A stretch of 64,000 nt of DNA from Saprospiraceae bacterium (GCA_016715965.1 JADJXG010000001.1:1369501-1433500); one strand, 5' to 3'; positions 54,741 through 64,000 are shown, numbered from the stretch's first letter. The notes: generated from the letters alone by a model not told the origin. A program made the numbers and translations.

Positions 54741-56438
54741 ATGAATCCTTTTTTAACCTTGGGTATTGAGCCCCGTATTTGTAAAGCCATAGAAGAGCTT
54801 GGGTTTGAAAACCCAACCGACATTCAGCAGAAAGCCATACCTTTATTTTTATCTCAATCTTCCGACCTGATTGCCCTTGCTCAAACAGGTACAGGAAAAA
54901 CTGCTGCATTTGGATTACCTATCCTGCAGAACATCCAATCAGAAAATAAAAATACGCAGGCACTGATCATTTCTCCTACCAGGGAGCTGTGTATGCAAAT
55001 AGCCTCAGATCTGAAAAAATATGCAAAGAATTTACCAGCAATGGGCATCGTGGCTGTTTATGGAGGCAGCAGCATTACCATGCAAATCAAAGACATCAGA
55101 AAATCTGCTCACATCATTGTGGCCACCCCCGGTAGATTAATTGATTTAATGGAAAGGAAGGTCATCAGATTGCAAGATGTCAGAACTGTGGTATTGGATG
55201 AAGCAGATGAAATGCTCAATATGGGCTTTAGGGAAGACATGGAAACCATATTGGCCCAGACACCAGAAGATAAAATCACTGGACTATTTTCAGCAACCAT
55301 GTCACCGGACATTCGCAAAATAGCTTCCACCTATCTCAACAATCCCACTGAGGTGACCATTGGGAAAAAGAACACAGCACAGCAAAATATAAGTCACCAA
55401 TATGCAGTGGTGCAGGCCCGTGACAAATTCACCGCATTAAAACGCATAATGGATTTTCATGAAGATTTTTATGGCATTGTTTTTTGTACCACCAAAGCTG
55501 AGACCCAGGAGCTTTCAGATCATCTGGTCAGAGATGGTTACTCAGCCGATTGTCTGCACGGTGATTTGGCTCAGGCGCAAAGAGACAAAGTGATGCATCG
55601 CTTTAGGCACAAAGCCATTAAAGCACTTTTGGCTACAGATGTGGCAGCCCGGGGAATCGATGTAAAGAATATCACCCATATTATACACTACCATCTACCG
55701 GATGATATTGAAAATTATACCCACCGAAGCGGCCGGACCGCCAGAGCAGGGCAGAAAGGAATTTCTATTGCGCTGCTGCATATCCGGGAAGCCTATAAAT
55801 TGCATCAAATCGAAAAACTCGCTGGTGTAAAATTTGAAAGATATCTGATACCCAACGGAGATCAGGTGATCCATTCAAGGATTAAAGCCTTTATTGATTT
55901 TTTTAAAGAAAATGTGTCTGATGATGTTCATATTCCAAAATTTAAAAATGAATGGATTTGGCCATTGATGGAAATGGAAAAAGAAGAATTGGTTCAGAAA
56001 TTGCTCCAGGCAGAACTTATGAGAATGGGAATCAATTATAAAGATTCAACCGATATAAATGTAGATGAAACAGTCAGATCTGGTAGATCAGACAGTGGAC
56101 GTTCTGAAAAATGGGAAGGAAAAAAATCCGGTGGCAAAACAAGGTCCGGCAGATCTGATCGGGCATCTCATGGTAAAATGCACCGACTCTTTATCAATGT
56201 TGGCAAGAAAGATGGAATGAAGTACGACGAAATTAGAGAATTGATTTTTAAGCATACCAGAGTGAGTGGAAGAGCTGTGCGGGATATTGAAATGAAAGGT
56301 GTTTATTCTTTTTTCATCACAGACGGAGAATCTGCTGAGCAAATGAGAAAAATGAAAAATGCAAGCTTTAATGGAAGACCACTCAGAATCGATCTTGCCT
56401 CTGAGCAAAAGGAGGGCCGCAAATATGGAAAGGAATAG
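54741..56438 (+). CDS. DEAD-box RNA helicase with DbpA-type RNA-binding domain
   Basis: A 565-residue helicase. All core motifs are visible: Q-motif DIQQKAIP, I AQTGTGKTAA, Ia PTREL, II VLDEADEML, III SATMS, V TDVAARGIDV and VI HRSGRTARAG. The linker (about 440-485) is Ser/Arg/Gly-rich. The C-terminal HRLFINVGKKDGMKYDEI ... SFFITD is a DbpA/CsdA-type RNA-binding fold. It would unwind structured RNA in ribosome assembly or cold adaptation. A 7-bp inverted repeat (GATCAGT...ACTGATC, 54689-54725) lies just before the ATG. It sits next to the RRM gene, a likely functional pair. Confidence 0.95.
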   Translation: MNPFLTLGIEPRICKAIEELGFENPTDIQQKAIPLFLSQSSDLIALAQTGTGKTAAFGLPILQNIQSENKNTQALIISPTRELCMQIASDLKKYAKNLPAMGIVAVYGGSSITMQIKDIRKSAHIIVATPGRLIDLMERKVIRLQDVRTVVLDEADEMLNMGFREDMETILAQTPEDKITGLFSATMSPDIRKIASTYLNNPTEVTIGKKNTAQQNISHQYAVVQARDKFTALKRIMDFHEDFYGIVFCTTKAETQELSDHLVRDGYSADCLHGDLAQAQRDKVMHRFRHKAIKALLATDVAARGIDVKNITHIIHYHLPDDIENYTHRSGRTARAGQKGISIALLHIREAYKLHQIEKLAGVKFERYLIPNGDQVIHSRIKAFIDFFKENVSDDVHIPKFKNEWIWPLMEMEKEELVQKLLQAELMRMGINYKDSTDINVDETVRSGRSDSGRSEKWEGKKSGGKTRSGRSDRASHGKMHRLFINVGKKDGMKYDEIRELIFKHTRVSGRAVRDIEMKGVYSFFITDGESAEQMRKMKNASFNGRPLRIDLASEQKEGRKYGKE

Positions 56439-56703
56439 GAGTGGTTGGATGGATCAATAATCCTTTCTCAGTGATTTGATTTTTACCCTCCAATTGGTTA
56501 TTTGCAATTTGGCAATAGACGAAGGTTTTGAACATTATAAAAGTAAAGCTTGGGCTTTGCATTTCCGATGAATACTTGGTTTTCATTTGTCCTGAAAATT
56601 TAATTGATCCTCAGATACAAGAACAAACAGTCACAAAACTGTATTGATAGATTCAGCTTTCATACTTTTTTGATATATTTACACCAGAATCAAAAGCAGG
56701 GAG

Positions 56704-58455
56704 ATGAAAAACAGTTTTTTAATCTTTAGTTTTATTCTGGCCGGGTTAAGCTTGCCACTGATTGCCCAAACCAATTTCAGTATTTCTGATCCATTTTGTT
56801 TTAAATTGCTGAAAGGCGAATATCCACGCGATACATTTGCTTCTGGCAAATCAAAGATTGGCCCTCAAACGAAATTCTTGCTTTCACAGCAAATTCAGTC
56901 AGACTCGCTTTTCCAACATTTAGAGTCCATTACCGCTTTTCGCAACAGAAATACCATTTCTGATTTTCCGGAGTGGCCGGAATTTGGAATACGGGGTGCC
57001 AGAAATAAAATTAAAAACACTTTAATCCGATGGAATCAAATACCAGGAAACACCATTTTTCCCTGCGAGTTTGAATTTGATTACACCATGTGCGGGAAAA
57101 CCAGGCATACACAATTGCTTGCCATTCTACCTGGAAGTTCTGAAATTCAAGATGAAATAGTTCTTGTGGAAGCGCATTTGGATAGTCGTTGTGAAGCGCT
57201 TTGTGACACTTCCTGTAGGGCTGAAGGAGCTGATGACAATGGTTCCGGATCTGCATTGATCATGGAACTCACCAGAGTCCTCAGCCAATTTGAAATGAAT
57301 CGCACCATTGTTGTTCTTTGGACAACCGGAGAAGAGCAGGGTCTGGGAGGAGCAAGGGCATTTGCTTTGTTTTGCAAACAGAATGGTATTAAGATCAAAG
57401 CTGTTTTTAACAACGATATTGTGGGTGGTATAGAATGTGGCAACACCAGCTCTCCTCCCAGCTGTCCCGGACCCGGACAATTGGACAGCACTCGTCTCAG
57501 AATATTTTCATCAGGCACTACCAACAGCATGTCCAAAAATCAGGCAAGACTCACCAAATTGATCATTGACCAGACCATTAGAAACGAATCGATACCCGTT
57601 CCATTCATTGATGTGATGTTTGCAGAAGACCGAACAGGCAGAGGAGGGGATCATATTCCCTTCAGAGAACAGGGATATACCAGCATCCGTTTTACCTCAT
57701 CTTATGAACACGGAGACGGAAATCCATCACAGGCCAATTATCATGACCGACAACATACGACCAGAGATCTTGTTGGAAAAGATCTCAATGGGGATGGTCA
57801 ATTTGACAGTTTGTTTGTAGATTTCAATTACCTGAAAAGAAATGTTTTCGTCAACGCATGGACAGTATTACACGCTGCAACGACGAAAGCCCAAGCACTT
57901 CAGCTGTCTGTGATCCCCGGAAGTGGTCATATCAAAATAAATATAGAAAATCCCCAGGGATTGAGCAGGTTTGTCTACGCCATTCGTCGGATCAATTCTG
58001 CCTATTTTGATACAGTGATTCTTTCAGATCAAACCCATTTGACCGTTGAAGGATTGGCTCCAAGTTTGTATTATGTTACAGCCGCCGGGATTGATGAGCA
58101 AGAATGGTATTCGATGTTTGGCAATGAGTATCAGGCCAGAGTCACCACATCCACAGAGGACAATGTTTCACAACACTTTATTGAATTGTTGCAGAACAAA
58201 CCGAATCCTTTTGATGAATTTACCCTTATTCCAATCATCGTACACCAAGCGGCAAAAATACAGGCAGCCATCCTCGAAATAAGAGATGAGCGAGGTTTGA
58301 TAGTCCATTCCACTTCTCTTCATTTGAAGGATGGAGTCAATGAGATTTTGTTGAACATGGGCAATTGGGTTGAGCCCCAAGGAATTTATTTCTATACCCT
58401 GGTCATCAATGGTAAGCCTTTTACCACCCGCAAAATGTTTATTCATTCTTATTAA
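56704..58455 (+). CDS. Secreted M28 family metallopeptidase with T9SS sorting domain
   Basis: A 583-residue protein. Signal peptide 1-22. M28 zinc aminopeptidase domain at about 130-400 with metal and catalytic residues: His in VEAHLDSR, Asp in EGADDNGSG, Glu pair in TTGEEQGLGG, Asp in FNNDIVGG and His in RQHTTRD. A beta domain follows (about 400-490). The C-terminal Por domain starts LLQNKPNPFDEF and ends GIYFYTLVINGKPFTTRKMF. It is a T9SS-exported aminopeptidase, probably for peptide nutrition. No obvious partner nearby. Confidence 0.92.
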   Translation: MKNSFLIFSFILAGLSLPLIAQTNFSISDPFCFKLLKGEYPRDTFASGKSKIGPQTKFLLSQQIQSDSLFQHLESITAFRNRNTISDFPEWPEFGIRGARNKIKNTLIRWNQIPGNTIFPCEFEFDYTMCGKTRHTQLLAILPGSSEIQDEIVLVEAHLDSRCEALCDTSCRAEGADDNGSGSALIMELTRVLSQFEMNRTIVVLWTTGEEQGLGGARAFALFCKQNGIKIKAVFNNDIVGGIECGNTSSPPSCPGPGQLDSTRLRIFSSGTTNSMSKNQARLTKLIIDQTIRNESIPVPFIDVMFAEDRTGRGGDHIPFREQGYTSIRFTSSYEHGDGNPSQANYHDRQHTTRDLVGKDLNGDGQFDSLFVDFNYLKRNVFVNAWTVLHAATTKAQALQLSVIPGSGHIKINIENPQGLSRFVYAIRRINSAYFDTVILSDQTHLTVEGLAPSLYYVTAAGIDEQEWYSMFGNEYQARVTTSTEDNVSQHFIELLQNKPNPFDEFTLIPIIVHQAAKIQAAILEIRDERGLIVHSTSLHLKDGVNEILLNMGNWVEPQGIYFYTLVINGKPFTTRKMFIHSY

Positions 58456-58475
58456 ACCAGGCCAGCTCGTGAACT

Positions 58476-58493
58476 AGCAAGCTGCCTTGCTTT
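58476..58493 (+). terminator. Small hairpin after the M28 gene
   Basis: AGCAAG and CTTGCT (6 bp, loop CTGC) followed by TT; weak terminator candidate. Confidence 0.3.
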
Positions 58494-58628
58494 ACAGAAG
58501 GCCCCATTGCATTTTGAATTCCTGTTGGTGTGGAGTATGGACCAACGAAACCAATTTACCAAGTAACAAAGATTTGGCTGCTTTTATATGGATTTAGCCA
58601 CTACTTTTGTGACCAATACATTGGATTT

Positions 58629-59648
58629 ATGCAGGTCATTTCTAATCAACTCATCCGACAGATCGTACTCATTGGATTGATTCTTTTGTTATTGGGAATT
58701 GTGTTTTGGGAACTGAAGATGTTTTTGCCTTCTTTTTTAGGAGCATACACGCTCTACATTCTTTTGAGGAGACCCCATTTTTATCTGACGGTCAGAAAAA
58801 AGTGGCCTCCATTATTGTCTACACTGACTTTAATTCTTGGGACACTTATAGTCTTGGTTTTACCGGCACAAGCCATGCTGAGAGTTTTCAGTACCCGACT
58901 CTTGCCCCATTTGCAGAATTCAAGGGAAATCTTTAGTTATCTGGAGCAATTTTCCCGTGACCTGGAGCTGCGAATTGGAATTGATGTGGTGTCCGAAGAA
59001 TCCATTGTTTCAGCAAGAGATTGGTTGGTCAAAGAAGGCGGCAATATAATTTCTGCCACTCTTAATAGCATTGCCATTCTGCTCATCATGTATTTTATTC
59101 TCTATTATTTGCTCATGAATACCAAGAAAATTGAAAAGAGAATCACCCATCTATTACCCTTGGATCAAAATGTTGGCGAGCAGCTAAAAAAGCATCTGAA
59201 TAGTATGGTCTTCAGCAATGCGGTGGGAGTGCCCTTGGTCTCTTTATTCCAAAGCTTGGTGGCCATGGTCGGTTATATGATTGCCGGAGTTTCGGAACCT
59301 CTGTTATGGACTTTTATGACATTTCTTACATCTTTTGTACCAGTGATTGGCTCCATGTTGATATATATTCCATTATCGATCATGTTGATGTACAATTGCA
59401 ATGAATACTATGGCATTTTTTTATTTCTGTATTGCTTTTTATTGGTGGGGTCCGTGGACAATGTGTTCCGTTTTTGGTTGCAAGATAAGATTGGGAATAC
59501 GCACCCACTGATCACTATTTTTGGTGTAATCATTGGGATAAAAGTGTTTGGATTTTTGGGTTTGATTTTTGGTCCAATTTTAATTTCTTCCCTTATCTTG
59601 TTGATTGACATTTATTCCAAACATTATACGGGTAGAATGCCCACCTGA
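58629..59648 (+). CDS. AI-2E family transporter
   Basis: About 339 residues from the ATG at 58629; the frame runs 33 codons further up without membrane character, so the later start fits the family better. Seven or eight hydrophobic segments, including LIGLILLLLGIVFWELKMF and the pair LGLIFGPILISSLILLIDIY at the end. The middle has GVPLVSLFQSLVAMVGYMIAGV and SFVPVIGSMLIYIPLS, as in PF01594. Despite the name, family members export various small molecules or Na+. It precedes gyrB by 136 bases. Confidence 0.88.
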   Translation: MQVISNQLIRQIVLIGLILLLLGIVFWELKMFLPSFLGAYTLYILLRRPHFYLTVRKKWPPLLSTLTLILGTLIVLVLPAQAMLRVFSTRLLPHLQNSREIFSYLEQFSRDLELRIGIDVVSEESIVSARDWLVKEGGNIISATLNSIAILLIMYFILYYLLMNTKKIEKRITHLLPLDQNVGEQLKKHLNSMVFSNAVGVPLVSLFQSLVAMVGYMIAGVSEPLLWTFMTFLTSFVPVIGSMLIYIPLSIMLMYNCNEYYGIFLFLYCFLLVGSVDNVFRFWLQDKIGNTHPLITIFGVIIGIKVFGFLGLIFGPILISSLILLIDIYSKHYTGRMPT

Positions 59649-59650
59649 CC

Positions 59651-59669
59651 AAATGACTTTGAGTCATTT
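59651..59669 (+). terminator. Hairpin between the AI-2E family gene and gyrB
   Basis: AAATGAC and GTCATTT (7 bp, loop TTTGA) immediately after the AI-2E gene, followed by CTCTCTC rather than a T-run. Confidence 0.3.
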
Positions 59670-59731
59670 CTCTCTCATTGGATTTGTTGATTTTTGTTAT
59701 ATTTTAAGGCTTCTTTTTCATAGTATTATTC

Positions 59732-59763
59732 TTTGAAAATAAGCGTTCAATTCAGTATCTTTG
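59732..59763 (+). promoter_or_regulatory. Promoter TTTG-N20-TATCTTTG of gyrB
   Basis: TTTG at 59732-59735 and TATCTTTG at 59756-59763, 20 bases apart, 21 bases before the ATG at 59785. It overlaps an in-frame TTG, showing that TTG is not the start. Confidence 0.6.
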
Positions 59764-59784
59764 CAGGCATTTTTAAAAAATACA

Positions 59785-61722
59785 ATGACAGCTCAGAAAG
59801 GAAGTGAATACAGTGCCAGTAGCATTCAGGCACTCGAAGGATTGGAGGCCGTTAGACGGAGACCGGGAATGTACATTGGCAGTACCGATGTAAAAGGATT
59901 GCATCACCTTGTCTGGGAGGTGGTTGACAACTCCATCGATGAGCATTTGGCGGGACATTGCAGCCATATTTATGTGGTCATAAATAAGGACAACTCCATC
60001 ACGGTCAGTGACAATGGGCGAGGTATTCCGGTGGACATCCATGAAAAACTGGGTAAATCAGCCCTAGAAGTGGTAATGACGGTATTGCATGCGGGTGGAA
60101 AATTTGATAAAGATTCCTACAAAGTATCAGGTGGTTTGCATGGTGTCGGGGTTTCTTGCGTAAATGCTCTTTCTTCATACGTCAAAGTTGAAGTCAGAAG
60201 AGAGGGTAAAAAATACATGCAGGAATATGAAAGGGGAATTCCAAGATCAGAAGTAAGCTTAATTGGTGAAGCCAATGACCGAGGCACAACCGTTACATTC
60301 CTGCCCGATGAACAGATATTTGAAACTTTAATATTCAACTATGATACTCTGGCTCATCGTTTAAGGGAGCTTTCATTTTTGAATTCCGGTTTGCACATCT
60401 ATTTGAGAGATGACAGAGATGAAAATTCAAAAGATGAGTTGTTCTATTCGGAGGGTGGACTAAGAGAATTCGCTCTTTACCTGGATCAGAGCAGAACTCC
60501 ACTGACAGAACAACCGATTTTTGTTAAAGGGAAGGAAGACAATGTAGAAGTCGAAGTAGCATTGATGTACAATACAGGCTATCAGGAGAATGTTTTCTCC
60601 TATGTCAACAACATCAATACCAGAGACGGGGGTACCCATGTGTCAGGTTTTAGAAGAGCACTTGCAAGAGTGTTTAAGCAGTATGGCGATGACAATGGTC
60701 TGTTTTCAAAACTCAAAATGGAAATCAGTGGGGATGATTTTAGGGAAGGGTTGACGGCAATCATCTCCGTCAAGGTGCCGGAACCACAATTTAAAGGTCA
60801 AACCAAAGGAGAATTGGGGAATTCTGAAGTGGTTGGAATCGTATCGAGAATCCTGGGTGACGCACTGAGTTCTTTTCTGGAAGAAAATCCAAGAGAGGCC
60901 AGAAGAATCATTGATAAAGTCATCCTGGCAGCGACGGCCAGAGAAGCTGCCCGAAAAGCCCGCGAATTGGTCCAGCGTAAGAATGTTTTGAGTGGTGGTG
61001 GTTTGCCCGGCAAACTGGCTGACTGTTCATCAAAGAATGCAGAAGAATCAGAACTGTTTCTGGTGGAAGGGGATTCAGCAGGTGGCACGGCCAAACAAGG
61101 CCGTAATCGGCACTTTCAAGCCATTATGCCGCTTAGAGGTAAAATTCTGAATGTCGAAAAAGCCCTGGAGTACAAAATTTACGAAAACGAAGAAATCAAA
61201 AATATCTTTACTGCCTTGGGGGTTTTCATTCAGGAAAATGAAGAGGGCGAGAGAATATTAAATACCAGCAAGTTGAGATACCACAAGATTGTCATAATGT
61301 GCGACGCTGATGTGGATGGCAGTCATATCGCGACATTGATCCTCACATTTTTCTATCGGTACATGAGACAATTGATAGAGCAGGGATATCTGTACATTGC
61401 CAGACCTCCATTGTACCTGATCAAAAAGGGCAACAAATCTGAATACGCCTGGAATGAGAAAGAAAGAAAAGAAATTACAGAAAAACTCTCAGGAGGCAAA
61501 GAGGACTCGGTCCATATTCAACGTTACAAAGGTCTTGGAGAAATGAATGCCGAACAACTTTGGGAAACCACAATGGATCCATTAAAGAGGTCTCTGATTA
61601 AAGTTGCTATAGAAAGTGAAATGGAAGCAGATCAATTCTTCAGTATGTTAATGGGGGATGACGTGCCTCCACGCCGTGCATTTATTGAGAAAAATGCGCA
61701 ATATGCAAGAATTGACATCTAA
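59785..61722 (+). CDS. gyrB: DNA gyrase subunit B
   Basis: About 645 residues from the ATG at 59785. GHKL ATPase: EVVDNSIDE, DNGRGIPVD and GGLHGVGVSCVNAL. Transducer domain with the QTKGELGNSEV loop. Toprim: EGDSAGGTAKQGRN and CDADVDGSHI. The C-terminal GyrB signature is IQRYKGLGEMNAEQLWETTMDP. The opening SASSIQALEGLEAVRRRPGMYIG fits GyrB rather than ParE. Subunit B of the enzyme that puts negative supercoils in DNA. Its stop codon overlaps the stop of the convergent SulP gene by 4 bases. Confidence 0.96.
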   Translation: MTAQKGSEYSASSIQALEGLEAVRRRPGMYIGSTDVKGLHHLVWEVVDNSIDEHLAGHCSHIYVVINKDNSITVSDNGRGIPVDIHEKLGKSALEVVMTVLHAGGKFDKDSYKVSGGLHGVGVSCVNALSSYVKVEVRREGKKYMQEYERGIPRSEVSLIGEANDRGTTVTFLPDEQIFETLIFNYDTLAHRLRELSFLNSGLHIYLRDDRDENSKDELFYSEGGLREFALYLDQSRTPLTEQPIFVKGKEDNVEVEVALMYNTGYQENVFSYVNNINTRDGGTHVSGFRRALARVFKQYGDDNGLFSKLKMEISGDDFREGLTAIISVKVPEPQFKGQTKGELGNSEVVGIVSRILGDALSSFLEENPREARRIIDKVILAATAREAARKARELVQRKNVLSGGGLPGKLADCSSKNAEESELFLVEGDSAGGTAKQGRNRHFQAIMPLRGKILNVEKALEYKIYENEEIKNIFTALGVFIQENEEGERILNTSKLRYHKIVIMCDADVDGSHIATLILTFFYRYMRQLIEQGYLYIARPPLYLIKKGNKSEYAWNEKERKEITEKLSGGKEDSVHIQRYKGLGEMNAEQLWETTMDPLKRSLIKVAIESEMEADQFFSMLMGDDVPPRRAFIEKNAQYARIDI

Positions 61723-63431
61723 TCTGCTCCGATATCAGATTTGGATTTTGTAAGTTCAAGTTTCAAATAGTAATTCTTTATCCATTTTACACAAGCTTCC
61801 ATATTTTCAAATACATTGTCATCGCTAATTAAATCAGGGATAATGTTAATGGATCTAAACCTGGCTTTGGGTTGGGCTTGTAATCCCACCAACAGGATGT
61901 CCACACTTTTGGTTTCGCTGCTTAATATGACTTCCTCCATGGCGTACAAACCAGATTGATCCACAAAAGGCACTTTTTCCATATTCAGGATCATAAATCT
62001 GGCCTCGGGGACTTTGGCAAATTTCTTTTGAAATGAATTGGCATATCCAAAAAACAAAGGCCCATCTAGATAATCAATTACTATATTTGGCAAATGCTGG
62101 CTTGGAATTTCATTGCGTATCAGAAATTGGTCTTCGGGATGGGCTGAATCAATGGATTTTAAGGTGCTCCTTTCTTCCATTAGTTCACCCAGCTGAATCA
62201 TAAAAAGGATGCTCGACATGACGACACCAATACCCACAGCCACCAATAAATCCAAAAAAACGGTTACAATGAAAACCAGCACCATTACGATGGCATCATG
62301 TCGTGGTACTTTAAAAACATGGCGGACTCCCTTGTAATCCAATATTGACAATCCCACCGCAAATAGAATTCCAGCAAGAACCGATTTGGGAATTAATGCG
62401 GCATATTTACCCAATCCCAATAAAATCAACAAAAGAACCAGACCGTGGATCATCCCTGAAGATCTGGTTTTGCCTCCGGAGCTCACATTGACAAGTGTCC
62501 GCATGGTTGCACCCGCACCGGGTATTCCTCCAAACAAGCCAGCAAGGGAATTACCGATTCCTTGACCAATCAACTCCTGATTGCTGTGGTGACGTGTCCT
62601 CGTCAGATTGTCTGCCACCACAGAGGTCAGGAGAGAATCGATGGCACCCAAAGCAGCCAGTGTAGCAGCGGAATTAATGATCAATAACCATGCATGAGAA
62701 GGAATATCGAACCAACCACCCATTCGGGGTGATGGAAATCCATTTGGTACTTGCCCGATGATTGGTACCTGCCAAAAAGTCAACTGAGCCAGGCAGGAGA
62801 CCACGACCAATGCCACAAGACTACTGGGCACTCCGGTTTTTAGTTTAGGGAAAAGATAGATTATGACAATGGTCAGAAAAGTGTAGAATATGGCATAAGG
62901 GTTAAATCCATTTGGGATCTGGGAGATTTTTTGAATAACCTCAACCGTGGTCTGTGGAGATTCCATTCCAAATGCCGGAAAAATTTGCAATAAAATGATA
63001 ATCAAACCTATCCCGCTCATAAATCCGGAAATGACCGGATATGGAATGTACTTGATATAGTCACCAAGTCGGATCAATCCCAAAATGATTTGTATTAGGC
63101 CTGCTAAAACGAAACAAACGATGATAGCGGGTAAGGCTTTCTCAACACTTCCGACTAAACCCACCAGAGAACCAATCGTAGCAGCAGTAATGACAGTCAT
63201 TGGACCCGTGGGCCCACTAATTTGAGCCGGTGTGCCACCTAACCAGGCCGCAAAAAACCCCAAAATGATAGCTCCGTACAAACCAGCGGCAGGGCCCAAA
63301 CCAGATTGTACCCCAAATGCCAACGCCAATGGCAATGCAACTATTCCGGCAGTCAGACCGCCGAAGAAATCTCCTTTAGAAGGTATTGGAAATAATAACT
63401 TTTTCAATTTTAAATAATCCTGGATAATCAC
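61719..63431 (-). CDS. SulP family anion transporter with STAS domain
   Basis: A 570-residue transporter. About 10-14 membrane helices, beginning GGLTAGIVALPLALAFGVQSGLGP and GGTPAQISGPTGPMTVI, both SLC26/SulP signatures. The C-terminal STAS domain runs from about 445 (NIVIDYLDGPLFFGYANSF, VPFVDQSGLYAMEEV). Family members carry sulfate, bicarbonate or dicarboxylates; the GxxGxVALPLA type in marine and soil Bacteroidota is often bicarbonate or sulfate. The start is GTG at 63431. The stop overlaps the gyrB stop. Confidence 0.92.
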   Translation of the reverse strand: MIIQDYLKLKKLLFPIPSKGDFFGGLTAGIVALPLALAFGVQSGLGPAAGLYGAIILGFFAAWLGGTPAQISGPTGPMTVITAATIGSLVGLVGSVEKALPAIIVCFVLAGLIQIILGLIRLGDYIKYIPYPVISGFMSGIGLIIILLQIFPAFGMESPQTTVEVIQKISQIPNGFNPYAIFYTFLTIVIIYLFPKLKTGVPSSLVALVVVSCLAQLTFWQVPIIGQVPNGFPSPRMGGWFDIPSHAWLLIINSAATLAALGAIDSLLTSVVADNLTRTRHHSNQELIGQGIGNSLAGLFGGIPGAGATMRTLVNVSSGGKTRSSGMIHGLVLLLILLGLGKYAALIPKSVLAGILFAVGLSILDYKGVRHVFKVPRHDAIVMVLVFIVTVFLDLLVAVGIGVVMSSILFMIQLGELMEERSTLKSIDSAHPEDQFLIRNEIPSQHLPNIVIDYLDGPLFFGYANSFQKKFAKVPEARFMILNMEKVPFVDQSGLYAMEEVILSSETKSVDILLVGLQAQPKARFRSINIIPDLISDDNVFENMEACVKWIKNYYLKLELTKSKSDIGAD

Positions 63432-63547
63432 AAAGAACAGACCAAATCAAATGATTCAAATAATGCCTTGATTTGAATTCCCAAAGATAAAGAGGATTCT
63501 ATTTAAATACTTTCATGATTGTTTGGGAATTGCTATGGATGAGAAAC

Positions 63548-63575
63548 TTGGTTTGGTTTTTTCAGATTACTTTTG
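63548..63575 (+). promoter_or_regulatory. Promoter TTG-N17-TACTTTTG of the DUF4199 gene
   Basis: TTG at 63548-63550 and TACTTTTG at 63568-63575, 18 bases before the ATG at 63594. Confidence 0.45.
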
Positions 63576-63593
63576 CCATATATCAATGATGCA

Positions 63594-64000
63594 ATGGAGT
63601 TGAAGAATTTAAAAATTGAATTTAAGTGGGCTTTGCTTTTTATTTTTATGACCTGGATCTGGATGTTTTTGGAAAGACTTGCCGGTCTGCATGATCGTTA
63701 TATTGATGTCCATCCAAGGATCACGATGCTGATAGTTGCACCCTCATTGTTAATTTATTTTCTTGCTTTGAAAGAGAAAAAACAGAATATGCTCAGCGGC
63801 AAAATGACTTTCATGGATGGTTTTATTTCTGGATTATGGATCACGGGTTTTATCACCCTTTTGACGCCTTTGAGCCAATACATCATTTCAGTATGGATCA
63901 CTCCAGCATATTTTCAAAATGCCATTGAATACAGCATTGGAAAAGGAACTTCCCGCACGGACGCTGAAGCGTATTTTAATCTCAAAGTTTACATGTACCA
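63594..64000 (+). CDS. DUF4199 family membrane protein (5' part, cut by window end)
   Basis: A frame open from the ATG at 63594 to the window end, 135 codons without a stop. It begins MELKNLKIEFKWALLFIFM and has three membrane segments (WALLFIFMTWIWMFLE; ITMLIVAPSLLIYFLAL; GFISGLWITGFITLLTPL). LKEKKQNMLSGKMTF.DGF after the second helix and a QNAIEYSIGKGTSRTDAEAYF segment after the third are the usual DUF4199 pattern. The family is widespread in Bacteroidota and has no known function. Two upstream ATGs at 63586 and 63589 are in other frames and stop at once. Confidence 0.75.
   Translation, partial: MELKNLKIEFKWALLFIFMTWIWMFLERLAGLHDRYIDVHPRITMLIVAPSLLIYFLALKEKKQNMLSGKMTFMDGFISGLWITGFITLLTPLSQYIISVWITPAYFQNAIEYSIGKGTSRTDAEAYFNLKVYMY

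Noticed and set aside
59761..59784. TTG start eight codons upstream for gyrB
   Set aside because: It overlaps the TATCTTTG promoter box; the ATG at 59785 fits.
1..64000. Mobile elements, CRISPR arrays, tRNA or rRNA genes
   Set aside because: I read the intergenic gaps on both strands and found no transposase, integrase, spaced direct repeats, or cloverleaf-like segments.

Overview
The window is chromosomal DNA from a member of the Bacteroidota. The grounds are: several secreted proteins ending in Por-type (type IX secretion, T9SS) C-terminal sorting domains; lineage-typical families (DUF4270, DUF4290, a half-length GlgA-like protein, a transketolase split into two genes, DUF4199); and many copies of the Bacteroidota promoter pattern TTG/TTTG-N17-23-TANNTTTG with no Shine-Dalgarno sequences. 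The mix of lamin-tail, ELWxxDGT and PHB-esterase-like secreted proteins would fit Saprospiria/Chitinophagia-like bacteria, but that finer placement is inference. I see no phage, insertion sequence, CRISPR, rRNA or tRNA.

Layout. 1-2.1 kb: the end of an FAD/NAD(P) oxidoreductase translationally coupled to a polytopic [4Fe-4S] membrane protein, probably an electron-transfer pair. 2.2-4.5 kb: a large secreted double-esterase with a T9SS signal. 4.5-5.4 kb: mostly non-coding, holding the decayed tail of an alpha/beta hydrolase gene. 5.4-9.6 kb: a minus-strand cluster AraC regulator, YceI, SDR, pirin, DODA-type dioxygenase, with a palindrome over its likely promoter. 9.9-13.5 kb: a small lipoprotein, an AraC regulator fused to a CxxC metal-binding-like domain, an HMA-MauE membrane protein, and a PagL-like lipid A deacylase. 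14-17 kb: a solitary histidine ammonia-lyase, recA, and a promoter-to-terminator interval that looks like an unannotated small RNA. 17.5-23.6 kb: GlgA-like half protein, DUF4270 lipoprotein, glmS, DUF4290, fabG, DUF1569-like protein.

23.6-30.6 kb (minus strand): TPR lipoprotein with a Gfo/Idh/MocA oxidoreductase, then two amidohydrolase-family genes holding three amidohydrolase units, only one of which keeps metal ligands. 30.7-41.8 kb (plus strand): split transketolase, a trans-sulfuration PLP enzyme, an ELWxxDGT T9SS protein, radC, a 5'-truncated T9SS protein, a lipoprotein, an ABC exporter, a small membrane protein and a family 2 glycosyltransferase. 41.8-45.5 kb: a YegP/DUF1508-like membrane protein and a lamin-tail secreted protein. 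45.6-53.8 kb: asd, a charged coiled-coil protein, a MATE exporter, and a tight operon of a TMTC-like TPR membrane protein, dprA and alkaline phosphatase. 54-64 kb: RRM RNA-binding protein and DEAD-box helicase (a likely RNA-remodelling pair), a secreted M28 peptidase, an AI-2E family permease, gyrB, a SulP anion transporter and the start of a DUF4199 membrane protein cut by the window end.

Most of the window is housekeeping and envelope biology. The least explained parts are the putative small RNA after recA, the degenerate GlgA-like and amidohydrolase proteins, the HMA-AraC fusion with its membrane partner, and a repeated placement of the -7 promoter box only 2-6 bases before the start codon, which suggests leaderless transcripts.
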